Source: Coriolopsis trogii (lineage: Eukaryota > Basidiomycota > Agaricomycetes > Polyporales > Polyporaceae). From it: a stretch of 64,000 nucleotides of DNA. Shown here piece after piece: positions 20,335 through 33,142 of this stretch; position 1 is the stretch's first letter; the number at the start of each line of letters is the position of its first letter. Under the pieces are notes generated by a model. That model was not told the origin of the DNA, searched no databases, and saw only the letters and a program-made list of their open reading frames with translations. Location: the NCBI GenBank assembly GCA_020543525.1, contig JAHYIO010000031.1:2170001-2234000 (forward strand), written 5' to 3'. The position numbers and the translations under genes are program-made.

Positions 20335-21006
20335 CCTCGAACTTCTTCAATAACATCCCCTCGCCCGTCAGCGGTCCGCGGTCAGTACCTGTAAGGGGCG
20401 CACGTCCCGTCCCGTGTATCCGATCGTACGCGCAAGCCGAATTGCAGTCCGTTTCCGCCGACGCCCCCACAGTGTGGTCCACCATGCACCGGTTCGAGGA
20501 CGGGGGACGTGCATGCAGACGAGAACACAATCAACCAGCCGGGAAAACGTGTCGAGGAATAGAATCACGACCTGACAGACGGTCAGCGTACGCCCACAAA
20601 CGACCACAGCGGAACAGCGAGTAGAGTGCTATGTCGATGCGCCGCCCCATGCTCGGCCCCGCCCGGGGTAACCTGTCGAGAGCATACTCGGGCGTTGCAA
20701 AGAAGGTCTGCGTCGCAGAGAGGCATCATCCGTGGAATGTTGCGTTGCACTGAACGCTTCTACAGCTAGCAGCGAACTCCGCACTAGGCGGAGAGACCCG
20801 TCCATGTGCGATCCGCCATGAAACCCCAGATTGGAACGGGGTACTCTCGAAGCCTGCGCCAGCCGTCTGAAATACGCATACTGTTTCCAAAAGGCGAGCG
20901 CCGCAGGCTTCCAAGCATCTCGAGGCGTGCAGGCCTTGCCTGCATGCGCAAGACACGCCAATCTCTCCCTGCCCCCATGATCGTTACAGAAAGAAAGAAA
21001 GACGCA
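20335..21006. other. Uncertain region 3' of the methyltransferase gene
   Basis: On the minus strand the methyltransferase frame stays open down to 20629, but the sequence no longer resembles the family after about 21007. This stretch may hold a last short exon and the 3' untranslated region. No separate gene is supported. Confidence 0.35.
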
Positions 21007-22543
<1,537 letters not shown>

Positions 22544-23187
22544 GGTAGAGATTTTGAGGGATCGAGATTCGTTTAGTATGCTACACTGATCGTGGTGGCG
22601 GCTATGCGCAGGGGAGTATCGTGACAACAGCTAGAAGCACAGCGGGAGGGGACACAAGAGGGTTGCCGAATACGCTGGGTGGGAGCGAAGAGTTAGGGTA
22701 GCGAGGCAAGGGTCGGAGCACGTCTGGAGAGGTTGAAAAGAAAAGAAAATGAGCAAGCGCCTGTTGTGCTGCAGACTTTCGATCGCGCGCAGATCAAACC
22801 CGCGGTAATCTAGCCGCCCATGTGCACGTGGCTGTGACTGCTGTTGTGACTGGGTGTCACAGGGGACGCGGTGGCTCGGCTAGGGAGCACAGCCACGTGG
22901 ACACCGCCCCTGCGCAGTCGCTGGCCCTGAATCAACTGCCACGCCCTCGACTGGGACTCGGGACAGAACACGTCCAGGCGCGGAGCCTGGCGTACCACGG
23001 CCCACATAAGCCCCGCGCAGCGCCTCTCTCTCCTATTTTGTCCCGCCCAGCAAGTCCCACCAACTCATATAAGCAAGACCTCCTCTATGATCGTCGACCC
23101 CAGTCTCTCTACTAGTAACCCTCACATGGTATGTCCCCGCCTTTCCTTGGAACCGTTGGTGACACTGACTAGTCGCTCTGACTACAG
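22544..23187. promoter_or_regulatory. Divergent promoter region, PRMT1 and BRI3-like gene
   Basis: 644 bases between two divergent start codons. It includes a purine-rich block on the plus strand near 22735-22752. An ATG at 23126 is followed at once by GTATGT, so an extra 5' exon of the plus-strand gene is possible. No specific control site was identified. Confidence 0.4.
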
Positions 23188-23790
23188 ATGAAAGATACCA
23201 CGAACCAACATACTGAGCGTGCGCAACCCCCCTCATACGAGCCCCCTTCATATGAAGCAGTAATCGGCTCTGCACATGAAAGTATGTCCAGTATCTTCCC
23301 CGCTCGCGCGCATTTCGTTTACCCTCGTGCAGTCTCTGGACAGTACGTCCCAGAAAGCGCGGCGAAGGCACAGGACGTCAAGGTCCCTCCTTCCCTCTCC
23401 ACTCCTGATGCCTATGCCGCAGCCGGCCCACCCCCATCACAAGCGGGCCAGCCGCCCGCGACGATCGTGTACAATTACCTAAACCCCCGCACCGGCGAGC
23501 GCGTCGTCTCCCTCCTTCCCCCAGACCACCCGCAGATGGTCTGCTTGCAGCAGGGCGGGCACGTCTCTGCGTCCAAATTCGGCATCCTTGGTGAGTCACT
23601 TGCGCTTGTAGACTAAGAGACTACGCTTTCCCCACATCGGCTGCGCGCGCAATCGCTCACACTGCGCTTCCGTCACACAGGTGTGCTTGCTGCGATCTTC
23701 TGGTTCCCACTGGGTGTCGGCTTGTGCCTGCTGGACCGGAAGGTCTATTGCAAACGCTGCGGTGCCGTGCTCGACGAGGGCATGTGTTAA
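23188..23790 (+). CDS. BRI3-like (brain protein I3 domain) small membrane protein
   Basis: Two exons, 23188-23590 and 23681-23790; 513 nt, 170 residues. The N-terminal half is Pro/Ser/Tyr-rich with PPSY repeats (PPSYEPPSYEAV), possible WW-domain ligands. The C-terminus is the conserved BRI3-type region: HVSASKFGILG, the hydrophobic segment VLAAIFWFPLGVGLCLLD, then RKVYCKRCGAVLDEGMC with a CxxC pair. BRI3 proteins are lysosome/vacuole-associated in animals; the fungal role is unknown. A second intron is possible at 23282-23332 (GTATGT to GCAG). It is 51 bases, so the frame is open with or without it, giving 170 or 153 residues. Confidence 0.8.
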
Positions 23791-24224
23791 TGTTTAACTT
23801 GTGGGTATTCGCCTCTCACCATCCGTCTCATCGCTTCAAGGACTCGCTGTATATCAGGTAGGCGCATGTATAGGTGCGCCGCACTTATGTAATAGTTTAG
23901 ATTGTACACTTCCAACAATCATCACGACGTTCATGACTCTTGAGGTTCAGCCAATCCGAGTACACCTCTCGAACGCGGCCGCTCCGGCCTCTCCAATACA
24001 TATACCTGAAAGCCATGTGACACAATCGCTCTTGGACTGTTAATGTGCTCGCCCACGGTGGATGATAAGGACAAGAAGTTGGTAGGCGAGGTAGCCCGTC
24101 CATGTCAACCTGAGCGACATGGGATCCTGGGCTGATTTCGACGTGCATGGTATGCGTACACGTCATCTTTCGACAGCGAGGAACAGAGAAAGTCTCTGTC
24201 AACTATACCCCTCCGACATGCCAC
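23791..24224. other. Convergent intergenic region
   Basis: Between the BRI3-like gene (plus) and the tyrosinase gene (minus). No gene seen; presumably both 3' untranslated regions. Confidence 0.45.
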
Positions 24225-25812
24225 CTACTCATAGACATAGCAGAGGTACCCGCCCGTCGTATTCATCACGTCCCGGATCGTCACCTCGGGGAACATCCCG
24301 TCCGCAGGGATCGGCGAGTCCAGCTAGAGCGAGTCAGCACCGTCAGCCATTCCGCCATCCTCCGACAAGTCAATGTCGCGCGGACTCACGTGGAGTTCGG
24401 GCGCCATGCCGTTCGGCCAGTCCTCGATGGCCTGGATAGACGTCAGGTTCTGCACGGACCCGCCCTTGTACGCCCAGAAGTTGGCCGGGTTCTGGCGCTG
24501 CCAGTCGAACCAGACCTTGTCAACCATCTGTGCGCGACCGGTCAGCGGGCCTACATGTCTGGGGGAGCACGGGCCACTCACAGCATGGTGGAAGAAAAAC
24601 AAGGGCTCTACATGTCGCGCAGACGTGGACAGTGCATGAGCAGGCGTGTCGCACCACCAGGGTGAGAAGGTCACGCACCGTTAGCTGAGAACGTCGGCTG
24701 CGGGATGCAAGGAGCAGGGGCGTCCGCCGGGCAGTAGCCAGACAGGTCTCTGCACAACCCCATCAGCCAAGTGCCACCCACTTCCACACATCCACACATC
24801 CACACACACGCAAACCCGAAAACGCACCCTCCCAGTATGAAATGCACGCTCGAATGCGGCCCCTCCGGCCTCTCCATATACGCCTGAAAGCCCACAAAGT
24901 CCCCGGGCGCCCACCCGACCATCTTCCGCACCTCGGCCGGCGTGAAGCTCTCGTTCGCGTACTGGCTCGCGTTCGTGAACAGCGGCACCACCCCCGCGAA
25001 CGGCAGGAACGGCTGCAGCGTGAAGTTCCGCCGGATCACGTGCGGGACGGGGTAGGACACGGACAGGTGCCGGAACCCGCCGTCTTGCACTTGGATGTCT
25101 TTCGACGGGTCGCCCCAGCCCCCGAGCCCTGTGATCGGCGAGGGGTCTCGGAAGAGTGGGCTGTGCTCGACGTCGTGCGCGTCTGAGCAAGACGGTGGAG
25201 AAGGAGAGTCAGAGTCAGAGTCGAAATGGGAAGGGATGATGACGCACCGATGGACCAGTCCCAGTAGGGAAAAGCACCCGTGAAGCCGCAGCGCTCCTTC
25301 ATCGCAGTCTCGACCGCGTTCACGTAGAACCGGTGCCAGGGGAAGAACAATCCAGTGTTGTGGATCTGTAGGGCGCTTCAGTGAGTGAAGTACTCTCCCA
25401 CCGTGACATACGATGGTGACTAGGACTGACCCGGGTGTTGAGATCCATGTGCGTGTAGACGATGTCGTCCCAATAGCTGCCCGAGGTGTTGACCGGAGGG
25501 ATGTTCGACACCGCCGGATCGACGCTCGGCGACAGCGCGTCGTCGTGTGGGAGGTTCGCCAGACACTATGAGGGCAAGCCGTGTTTTGTCGTGGAGGGCG
25601 GCCGTTGGTGAGAGTAGCCCTCGTCCGATATGGGCAACACGTACGTTAATCGCAGAGATCCAGTTCGCGCGCTCGACGAGGCTGAGCTTGCGCCATTCCC
25701 GCCTAACGGAGGGCTTCGTGCAGGCTGCAGCATGGGACCCGGTCGATAGAGCCAAAAGGCCCAGGACGACGGAGAACGAAGATACGAGGGGAAGCCCGAG
25801 CAGATGTACCAT
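24225..25812 (-). CDS. Secreted tyrosinase, short form
   Basis: Type 3 copper enzyme that oxidises monophenols and diphenols to quinones, as in melanin formation. Exons (minus): 25645-25812, 25431-25565, 25248-25365, 24828-25182, 24679-24749, 24582-24607, 24390-24527, 24225-24323; 1110 nt, 369 residues. The N-terminus is a typical signal peptide (MVHLLGLPLVSSFSVVLGLLALSTGSHA). Copper A histidines are His95 (YTHMDL), His103 (IHNTG) and His112 (FFPWHRFY). Copper B histidines are His250 and His254 (GPHSSVHFIL) and His289/290 (LFFFHHAMVD). N-glycosylation sites include NTSGS and NASQY. There is no C-terminal lid domain, unlike the long mushroom tyrosinases. The intron at 24750-24827 carries a CACACATC/CACACA repeat. 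Confidence 0.9.
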
Positions 25813-27390
25813 AGTTGGAAGATCTTCTTGGGGAGACCGAGTGGACACGCAGGACCAAATGCATTCTGGTGAGGGATTTTATACCTTCCCGCCTTGCCCT
25901 TCCAACGCTCGAGAGGAGCAGTCAATAATCATGGGGCTCCTTGAGAGTGCGCAGACCTCTTCCGTTCGCGCGATAGTCGCCCCCACCGCTGATGATATGG
26001 CGGATGCTCGAACAGGTTCAACCTCCGAGGAGCCCACTTCTTGACATATTCCCAATTTCTCCGAACAGAGAAGAGTGAGATACTGTATATGCGTCCTCGG
26101 GAACTTTAGTGACGATAAGTGACCTTTTATCAGGTCAGCTTCTGACCCTGTCGTCTGCGTGAGCAAGCTGTCGCAGTTGACAAGAAATGCGCACCGTGCC
26201 ACCGAACGCCTAGCCCCATCACTCTATTCAAAGCAAACCACTCTAGCCCCGATTACTGTCAAAGAGGATTAAGGCTTGCTCCATCCTTATCCCGTCCCCG
26301 GCTGGGAGCAATACAGTCGTCGCCTCGTTCCGTATAGTCGAAACTCGAGACCTGTCGGCTCTCTGACCCGTCCTATCCTAGCGCCTGGGATAACCGACTC
26401 GAAAGCCACCGATTGGCAACATAGAACACCGGGCTCGCGGAGTATGTTCGCGGCATATACCGCGGGCACAACCGTCCATGCAACGCATCCTCATCAACGG
26501 TCCTTTCGGCCATGGCCATACGTCCCTACCCAGCTCTACCATGTTTCCAGAAGTCAGCAAGTCGAACAACAGCCTCGGCTAGAAGGACACACCGCTGACC
26601 CAGAAGTTACGTCTCCCGAACGTCAGACGGTCCTCCATTGGTCTCTGACATATGCCAAGGACCCCTTTGAGTTGCCGGAGCACCAGAACGAGCACGACTA
26701 GCTGCGCGGTCCCGAACATCGTGGTCTGCATTCTCACCTTTCGCTCATTTACCGGCCATCCGGCACGCCCCACAGGCTCGCATGACCTATCAGGACGTAC
26801 GGACCAGGAAGGTCGACTTACCAGAGAGTCTACGACCTTTCGCACCCGCTCCACGTCCGCTCGCGCGGGGCTCGGAGGAACCGCAGGTTGTATTGCAAGC
26901 GAGCATAGGGTGAACAGGGAGGAGAGTGCGAATATGCATACAGATTCTATTCCGAACCCCGAGACATCGTGGGCAGGCGTATCCGATACGTATGAAAGAC
27001 ACCGGCGAGAGGCCTAGGGAAGAAGAACGTGATCAATGATGCCATGCGTGCGCGTGCGAGAGACAAAGGGAAGAGATGTATACAGATGGGTGGTGGGCGA
27101 GCAGCCAATTCATGGGTATCAACCAAGTGATTCGAAGCGAAGAGATGCAAGGGGCAAACCGGGAGGCCGAGATGTAGAACATCGACTGGATAGATGGTAC
27201 CCGTAAGAGTAAGGGGGCAGAATATATGGGCATATGCATACGGGACGGTTGGAACGTGAGTGCATGGGAAGAGTGGCAGGTTGTCTGTCGTTCGAAGGGC
27301 AAGCCTCCAGTCAGAGATATTCACACCGTCCGTAGGGGAATCGACCAACTATGATACATCGTTATTCGAGCGGTCCGTGCATCGCGTTCA
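25813..27390. other. Intergenic region upstream of tyrosinase
   Basis: The left part is the tyrosinase promoter; the right part is the 3' region of the gene at 27391-31266. Open frames at 26276-26701 (141 codons) and 26652-27017 (121 codons), both plus strand, have no recognisable domain or signal peptide and were not called. Confidence 0.4.
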
Positions 27391-30300
27391 TCACTTCGTC
27401 GCCGGAGGATTCACGTCCGAGAACGTGATCGCCAGACATCCCAGCCAAGCCATCTCTACCGCTGCACGTCCGATGGGCGTGAGCGTATACACAGGGTCGA
27501 AGTCGTCCATCATCTCTTCTTCATGCACCGGCGACGGTGGCTGTTGCGGCTGTTCGTCGACGACTGTGCACAGCCCGACGCACGCCAGCCCTTCCGGTAT
27601 GAACTCAATGTCCCTGTCTTTCCCAGAGCACACGCCAATGACCACATCTCCGGGGTGCTTCGCGCGGATCGACGCGGGAGGCAAGTCCGCCATTGCCTCC
27701 GCCATCGAGCCGGTGATCGTCAACCCCTCGCTAGGTAACCGGACTCCAGTCCCAAGGAAGTCGTGATACGAGACGAGGCGGGCGCAGACCCGGAAAGCGG
27801 ACCTCGGTATCCCCTTGGTCTTCGGAGCAGCCGCAGAGGGAGGGGCAAGTGAGTCAGAGCGAGACCGCTTCTTGTTCGCTTCCCCCTTCTTCTTGCTTTT
27901 GTCCCTGCGCTCGTCGAAAGGCACGTAGTAGACGATGAGGTACTGTCGCTCCTCGATAGGCAGGATGTATCTCGAGCCATCATCGCCCGGGGCCGTCGAC
28001 CCTTCATCGGTGTTGCCCGGCCACAGGGGAAGGAGCATATGGAGAGCCTCGGGAGGTACTTCCTCAAACACGTTGACACCCGCGTGATTCTTCATTGGCT
28101 GCTTCCCCTTGTTGCGTTCTCTGTGATTCGATTTGAAGGTCGGCAACAAGCCGACGTCCTTGAACGACTCGTTCAGATTCTGTATGACACGTTCGCGCTC
28201 CTCCTGTTTCGATCTCGGCGCAAGCGTGACCCAAGGAGGTGAGGTGGGCGTGAAGGGAACCTCGGGACTCGGTCCCGCAGGCTTGCTCGAGGACACGCGG
28301 CCGTTCTGCTGTCGGAAGCGCCGCGTGAACCTCTCCAAGATCCCAGGAGCAGAGTGATCATGGTCCAAGTGATCGGACCGGACGCGGAGGTATTCGATGC
28401 TGCCAGAGTCCAATGTCGCGAACGCTTCAGCATGGGACGTGCGATGATGGATGAGAGCGACCTCGTCATCGAGATCCATCGCCTCATCCTCCCGTGGCCG
28501 CATTCGCACTATGGAAGGCGCAAGGCTGTCGGCGGAAGACATAGAAACATCGAGAGAAGAGGTCGGTGAGCGAGTCTCTAACGTCTCGCGAATGGAGATC
28601 GTCGTCGTCGTAATGGAAGGGGAGTAGACAGTCGACCCAATGGCAGAAGTCGACGAGTTCGCGACAGTGGGGGATGAGGGTGATGAGCCTGCCGGTCGCC
28701 GTCGCATCGGGCTGTCTTCTTCGTTGGATGCGGTCCGACTCGTTGTAGTGTGGCCTGAGGCAACGCTGCCAGCGCTTGCTGTCTGACTGGACGTGTCCGA
28801 CGTGATACCGCCCTTTTGCTGACGATGTTTAGCCTTGTCCTTGTCCTTCTCTTGCGGCTTCTCCTTTTCTTTGGTCCGATCCCTCTCCTTGTCTTTCGAT
28901 CTCTCTCGCCCATCGCGCTCACCGCGCGCGCCCGAGCCGTCGTTCAACAGGCCGTGCGCATTCAGTTGACTCGTTGTGCGTGTGCTTGTGAACTGTGCTT
29001 GCACGTCCATCGTGGCGAGGAGGATAGTCCCGCTGGTATGCACGTGGAACGAGGTACCACCGGGTTTGTGCATGCGTCCAAAAAGGCCGTACTTGCGGAA
29101 GATACTGAACGCCACAGCACGCGAGTGTCGATGGATGATAGAATGGGGGCCGCCACGCGTGTTTCCTCGAGAGTACGGATCGGCAATGTGGCGAACGTTG
29201 ATACGTTGCGTGGGTGCCTTCGATGGGTCTATATGCGCCGTATTCAGTGCCATCATAGCATATATACGGTAAGCGAGGACGTACGTTCGGTCCATTGCTT
29301 GTCAACCTTGAACCTCCCGACGTACTCGTGTCTCCAAAGCTCTTGTACGCCCGCTCGCCCTGGTCGAGAAGCAGGCGGGCTGGGACCCGGACCATCCGCC
29401 GTCTCCTTCTTGAAACTCCACTCGTCCCTCCGCCTCGTGTAGCCCTTGTCCAGCTTGCGTAGTTGCGACGTGAAAGCATCATCACTCATAGTTGTTGTAC
29501 TCGACCGGCGACCGCTGGTTATTGAGTACGACTCCCAAGGCGCGATGGAAGCACTGGGTCGGCGCTCGCCCGATGCTGAAGCGATATACGACGGGGCACC
29601 AGACGACCAAGATCGACGAAGGCCGTCGCCAAGAATGTACTGTAGATTGAACCCCTCGTAGGTATCACTCACCAGGGGATCTGGCGTACTCTCGCCCTGG
29701 TTGGCTTCCTCCTCGCGAGGTTCTTGTTCCGACGACTGCTGAGCCTCGAGGTGTCGCCAGTCCGACCGTGTGGTCGGCTGACTGGTGGTCTGGGTGAGGG
29801 GCGTTCCGACGTGTGGATGTGCCGACTCGTCCCTTGAACTGCGACTCATCCGTCTTCCGGCAAGGATCGTCGCTTCACTATCCTCACGATCCCGAGCAAC
29901 AGCTCCCAATGTGCCAGGCATTGCCCACGGAACGCTTCCCCGCCTTGAGACCGGAGGCGAAGAGCGAGGGCTTGTACTGGGTGGCCCTTCGAGTATTCGG
30001 GAGAAGGCAGGAGGCAGAGACGTACTGGGTATATGTTCTCCCTCCTGGTCTGGGTCATGAAAGTTCATCGCTATGCTCACCCTCCCCTCCCTCTCTGGTC
30101 CTGCTGGAGCGTAGTTGTCCGATCCGCCGCCAAACGTGTGTAACGAAGCAGTATCTGAGACATCGTCACGAGATATGTTGCGATAGTCGAACTCGACGTC
30201 TGTGTCCAGGTCCTCTCCCCCGTCATCGTATGTCGTTGCTGAATCGAGGTCTGCTTCAGAGTCCGTGTCCATCCGAGCAGGTGAGAGAGGCCCTGGAGCT

Positions 30301-31266
30301 TCGTAGCTGGCGTTGATGGGCAGAGAGGGTCTACGTGTACCATCGTCGATTGCGCGCATTTTCGCTCTCGAATGCCTCGCTGCCTCTTCCTCGTCCTCCT
30401 CTTCGTCTTCGTCGTCGGCACGTTCTCCGTCTTCGACTTCCTTGGGTTGAGTTCTGGGCGTACGCGTTCGGCTGCTAGTACTGGTTCCAGATAATGAAGG
30501 CCGAGGAGTGCGATCTGCGCCAGTGCTATGGGAGACCGTGAATGGACTAACAAGTTCTGTCCGCCGCGATGGATTCACCCGTGCAGCACCAAACGTGAAC
30601 GTAGAAAGATTGGAATAGATATCATCTGAAGGGCCTAGAAAAGTGGCATTATCGTTGGAAGTCGTCGGCACAGGTGGTGACGGGACAATCTTGGTCGTTG
30701 ATTGGTGGAGTATGGTCGGGAGGGATGGCCGTCGAGAAGAAGTGATAGAGGTGGAAGGCGTGTGCGCTGTCCTTCTTGGGATGGGTTTAAGAGAGTGCAA
30801 GAGAGGTTGTCGTGACGGATTGGTGCTAATTTGCGCCCTAGAAAAGAACTATAGGGACACGGACGTACAACGTGAATAAGAACACATACAGGTTCGAGAT
30901 TGATCTGCGCCTTGAGGACGAGGGTGGATTACTGGTAATGTCATCAGGAATGGTATGTGAGATGATGGGTCTCCCAATGTTGAAACGAGCAGCGTCAGCG
31001 TCCTGAGAGTTGTCGGCAGGATTGTAACCTAGGAACGAAGATGACGACGAGGCAGAGGACATCTGATCGTCAAGTAAGAGAGGGGCGTTGGTAGATTGGG
31101 GATCAAGAGGAGCCAGGGGAGCGCGCCGGGGGAGAGAGGAGATGTTGGCTGAGGACGTGGAGGAAGATGAGGATGGAGTCCGGCTGGAGAGACTTCTGGG
31201 GCGTGAGGCGGGTTTTTCGGGCTGTCGGGACGGAGACGGGGCGTCGTTGCGTCTGAAGTGAAACAT
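27391..31266 (-). CDS. Large Ser/Pro-rich protein of unknown function
   Basis: Three exons (minus): 30890-31266, 29285-30837, 27391-29228; 3768 nt, 1255 residues, frame closed. The start ATG at 31266 gives MFHFRRNDAPSPSRQ. The first half is low-complexity (Ser, Pro, Thr, Arg) with an acidic run (DDEDEEEDEEE). Two stretches look ordered: around residues 600-700 (QELWRHEYVGRFKVDKQWTE, then RINVRHIADPYSRGN and HSRAVAFSIFRKYGLF) and the C-terminal part. Between them is a highly charged linker rich in KDKERDRTKEKEK repeats. The C-terminus carries PPEALHMLLPLWP, EERQYLIVYYVPF, FRVCARLVSYHDFLG and GLTITGSMAEAMADLP. I do not recognise the family. No membrane segment or signal peptide is seen. Confidence 0.8.
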
Positions 31267-33142
31267 GGGATCTGGAAGACTTGCGGGGCGCGGGTGTGTT
31301 GGCAGGTCCGGAGAGGTGCCAGGTGTGCTATGAGGCGAACATACGAGGAGAAGGGGCGGGATAAGAGAGCAGGACGACAGCGGCAGAGGACAAGCTGCAC
31401 CGTGACAATGGGAGGGAAGCGTTTCCCACGTGGTTGACTGCTCTTGTGCCCGATTTGGTGCGATCTCGCGTGTCACCACTCGAGTGTTGTACCGACCTCC
31501 TTCTCGCGCGCCGGCAAGCTTTATACTTCCTCCCGCGCGGTTCTGTCGCCGCTAGCTCTCCTGGCGGAACATACCTGGCTCACGCCGAAAGTCGCAGACC
31601 GAACGCGCTCACTGCCCTATCCTCATCGCCGGCGTCGCGACGAGGCACTACTCCGACACCCATACCACAGTCTCGCTGTGCACTCCTCCAGCTGCTAGTA
31701 AACTCGGTACCTGAGATGCGCCTTGCCCTGATTCGACTGCGCGCTATCCCGGAAAACTAACTTCTCTGTTCCCATGTTGGCATTGCCTTTCATGTCGTCA
31801 GCTTGCAAGGCGCTCCGACCTCCATGTGCTCCGTCCCTCCGCTTCGCGCTCGACATTGTCAAGGGTCGAGCGTCGCTCGTGTGTAGGCTGAAGAGAACTC
31901 TCCCGTATGACAACTATGCGTTCATCGCGTGTTCCTAGCCTTGTTCCGCCGAGGTTCGTACCATTCACATGTCACAACGCCACCAACGTAGATCATTTAC
32001 ACCAATCGCACTGTCCTCACACGATCGAGTCGACAATGACAGCGGCTCGGCGGGGCGCTGTCTGCCCGCCTCAAGCCAGGCCTCACGTCACGAGCAAGCT
32101 GTCCATCCATAGGGCTGCCACATAGGGTCGTCAAGGCAAACTTCGGGTATGTCCCTAGACTCCCTACTGTCGCATACGAAAGTCTATCACTCCGATAATA
32201 TCATGCATCGGCACCAATCGGACCTCCAACTTCACAATCCACCGATCGAGTCGGCGGGCCGGCCTCTCAAGATAACCTCTTCCACTACTTTTCCGAACGG
32301 ATCATTCTCCCGTCGACATTGACGCAGCTCTTGGCAGTGCCGTGAAATACCGATGGTGGCCAGATGCGTACCGAGTCGTTCGTCGCTCGGACATACAGCG
32401 CTCCGCTTTCCTTCGTAATGCTATGAGGGAGCGAGATCCGTAGACACTTGCACAGCGCAGTGTACCGTCCCCTTGCTTGGCCCGCTCTACCATGGAATTT
32501 CACACTTGCGGATATCAGGCGAGTGGATCGAGTTGACGGCTTTCCGAGCAGCTTGATTCGTCTTTGTCGACTTTAGTTTCCGAGTGCACCAAGCTTGTCG
32601 ATATGCGCAATTGCTCCCCACGAATATCTCGGTCGAGTACATAAAGCTTGGCATCCGTTCTGTTCCATACTACGAATCGGCACGCCCACAGAGAAGCAGT
32701 CGCGCCCGTCAACAGATTGAGCTGGGCGGCCGCCAATGGCTGCAATAATAGACCAGGAAGAAAATACGAACTTGACATAGGCCAGTGCATTCCTACTCAC
32801 TGACTGTTTATGGTAACGCGATTTAGCCGTTCAATTGTCAAGTTCAGATGGCTCTAGGATGCCGCAAATAACAACCCAAAGCGGTACCACACAGTGGTTA
32901 TCGAGCGATCAATACCGTGCGTCGGGTACGGGTCGTTAAACAACGTGTTACGTAACGCCTGACACAAGAACATTCCAACAGTCCCAAGGACTCCGACACG
33001 ACCGATGTGATAGCAGCCACTACCATCACTATGCAATACTTGGAAACCGGATGGACCACATAAGACGACCTTCGGATACGAGAGCATCCACAACAGCGCC
33101 CCGCGTCGCCGTACGCATCCGCAAGCATTTCCTTGTAGGCTT
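31267..33142. other. Gene-poor 1.9-kb region
   Basis: Contains the promoter of the 1255-residue protein gene and, further right, the 3' side of the MFS transporter gene. Open frames (31434-31760 plus, 32515-32790 minus and others) are short and unsupported by motifs or splice joins. Confidence 0.4.

Noticed and set aside
26276..26701. Plus-strand open frame of 141 codons
   Set aside because: It has an ATG and a stop but no recognisable domain, signal peptide or supporting splice sites; kept only as part of the intergenic entry.
31434..31760. Plus-strand open frame of 108 codons upstream of the 1255-residue protein gene
   Set aside because: No homology cue, no splice support, and it sits in the expected promoter.
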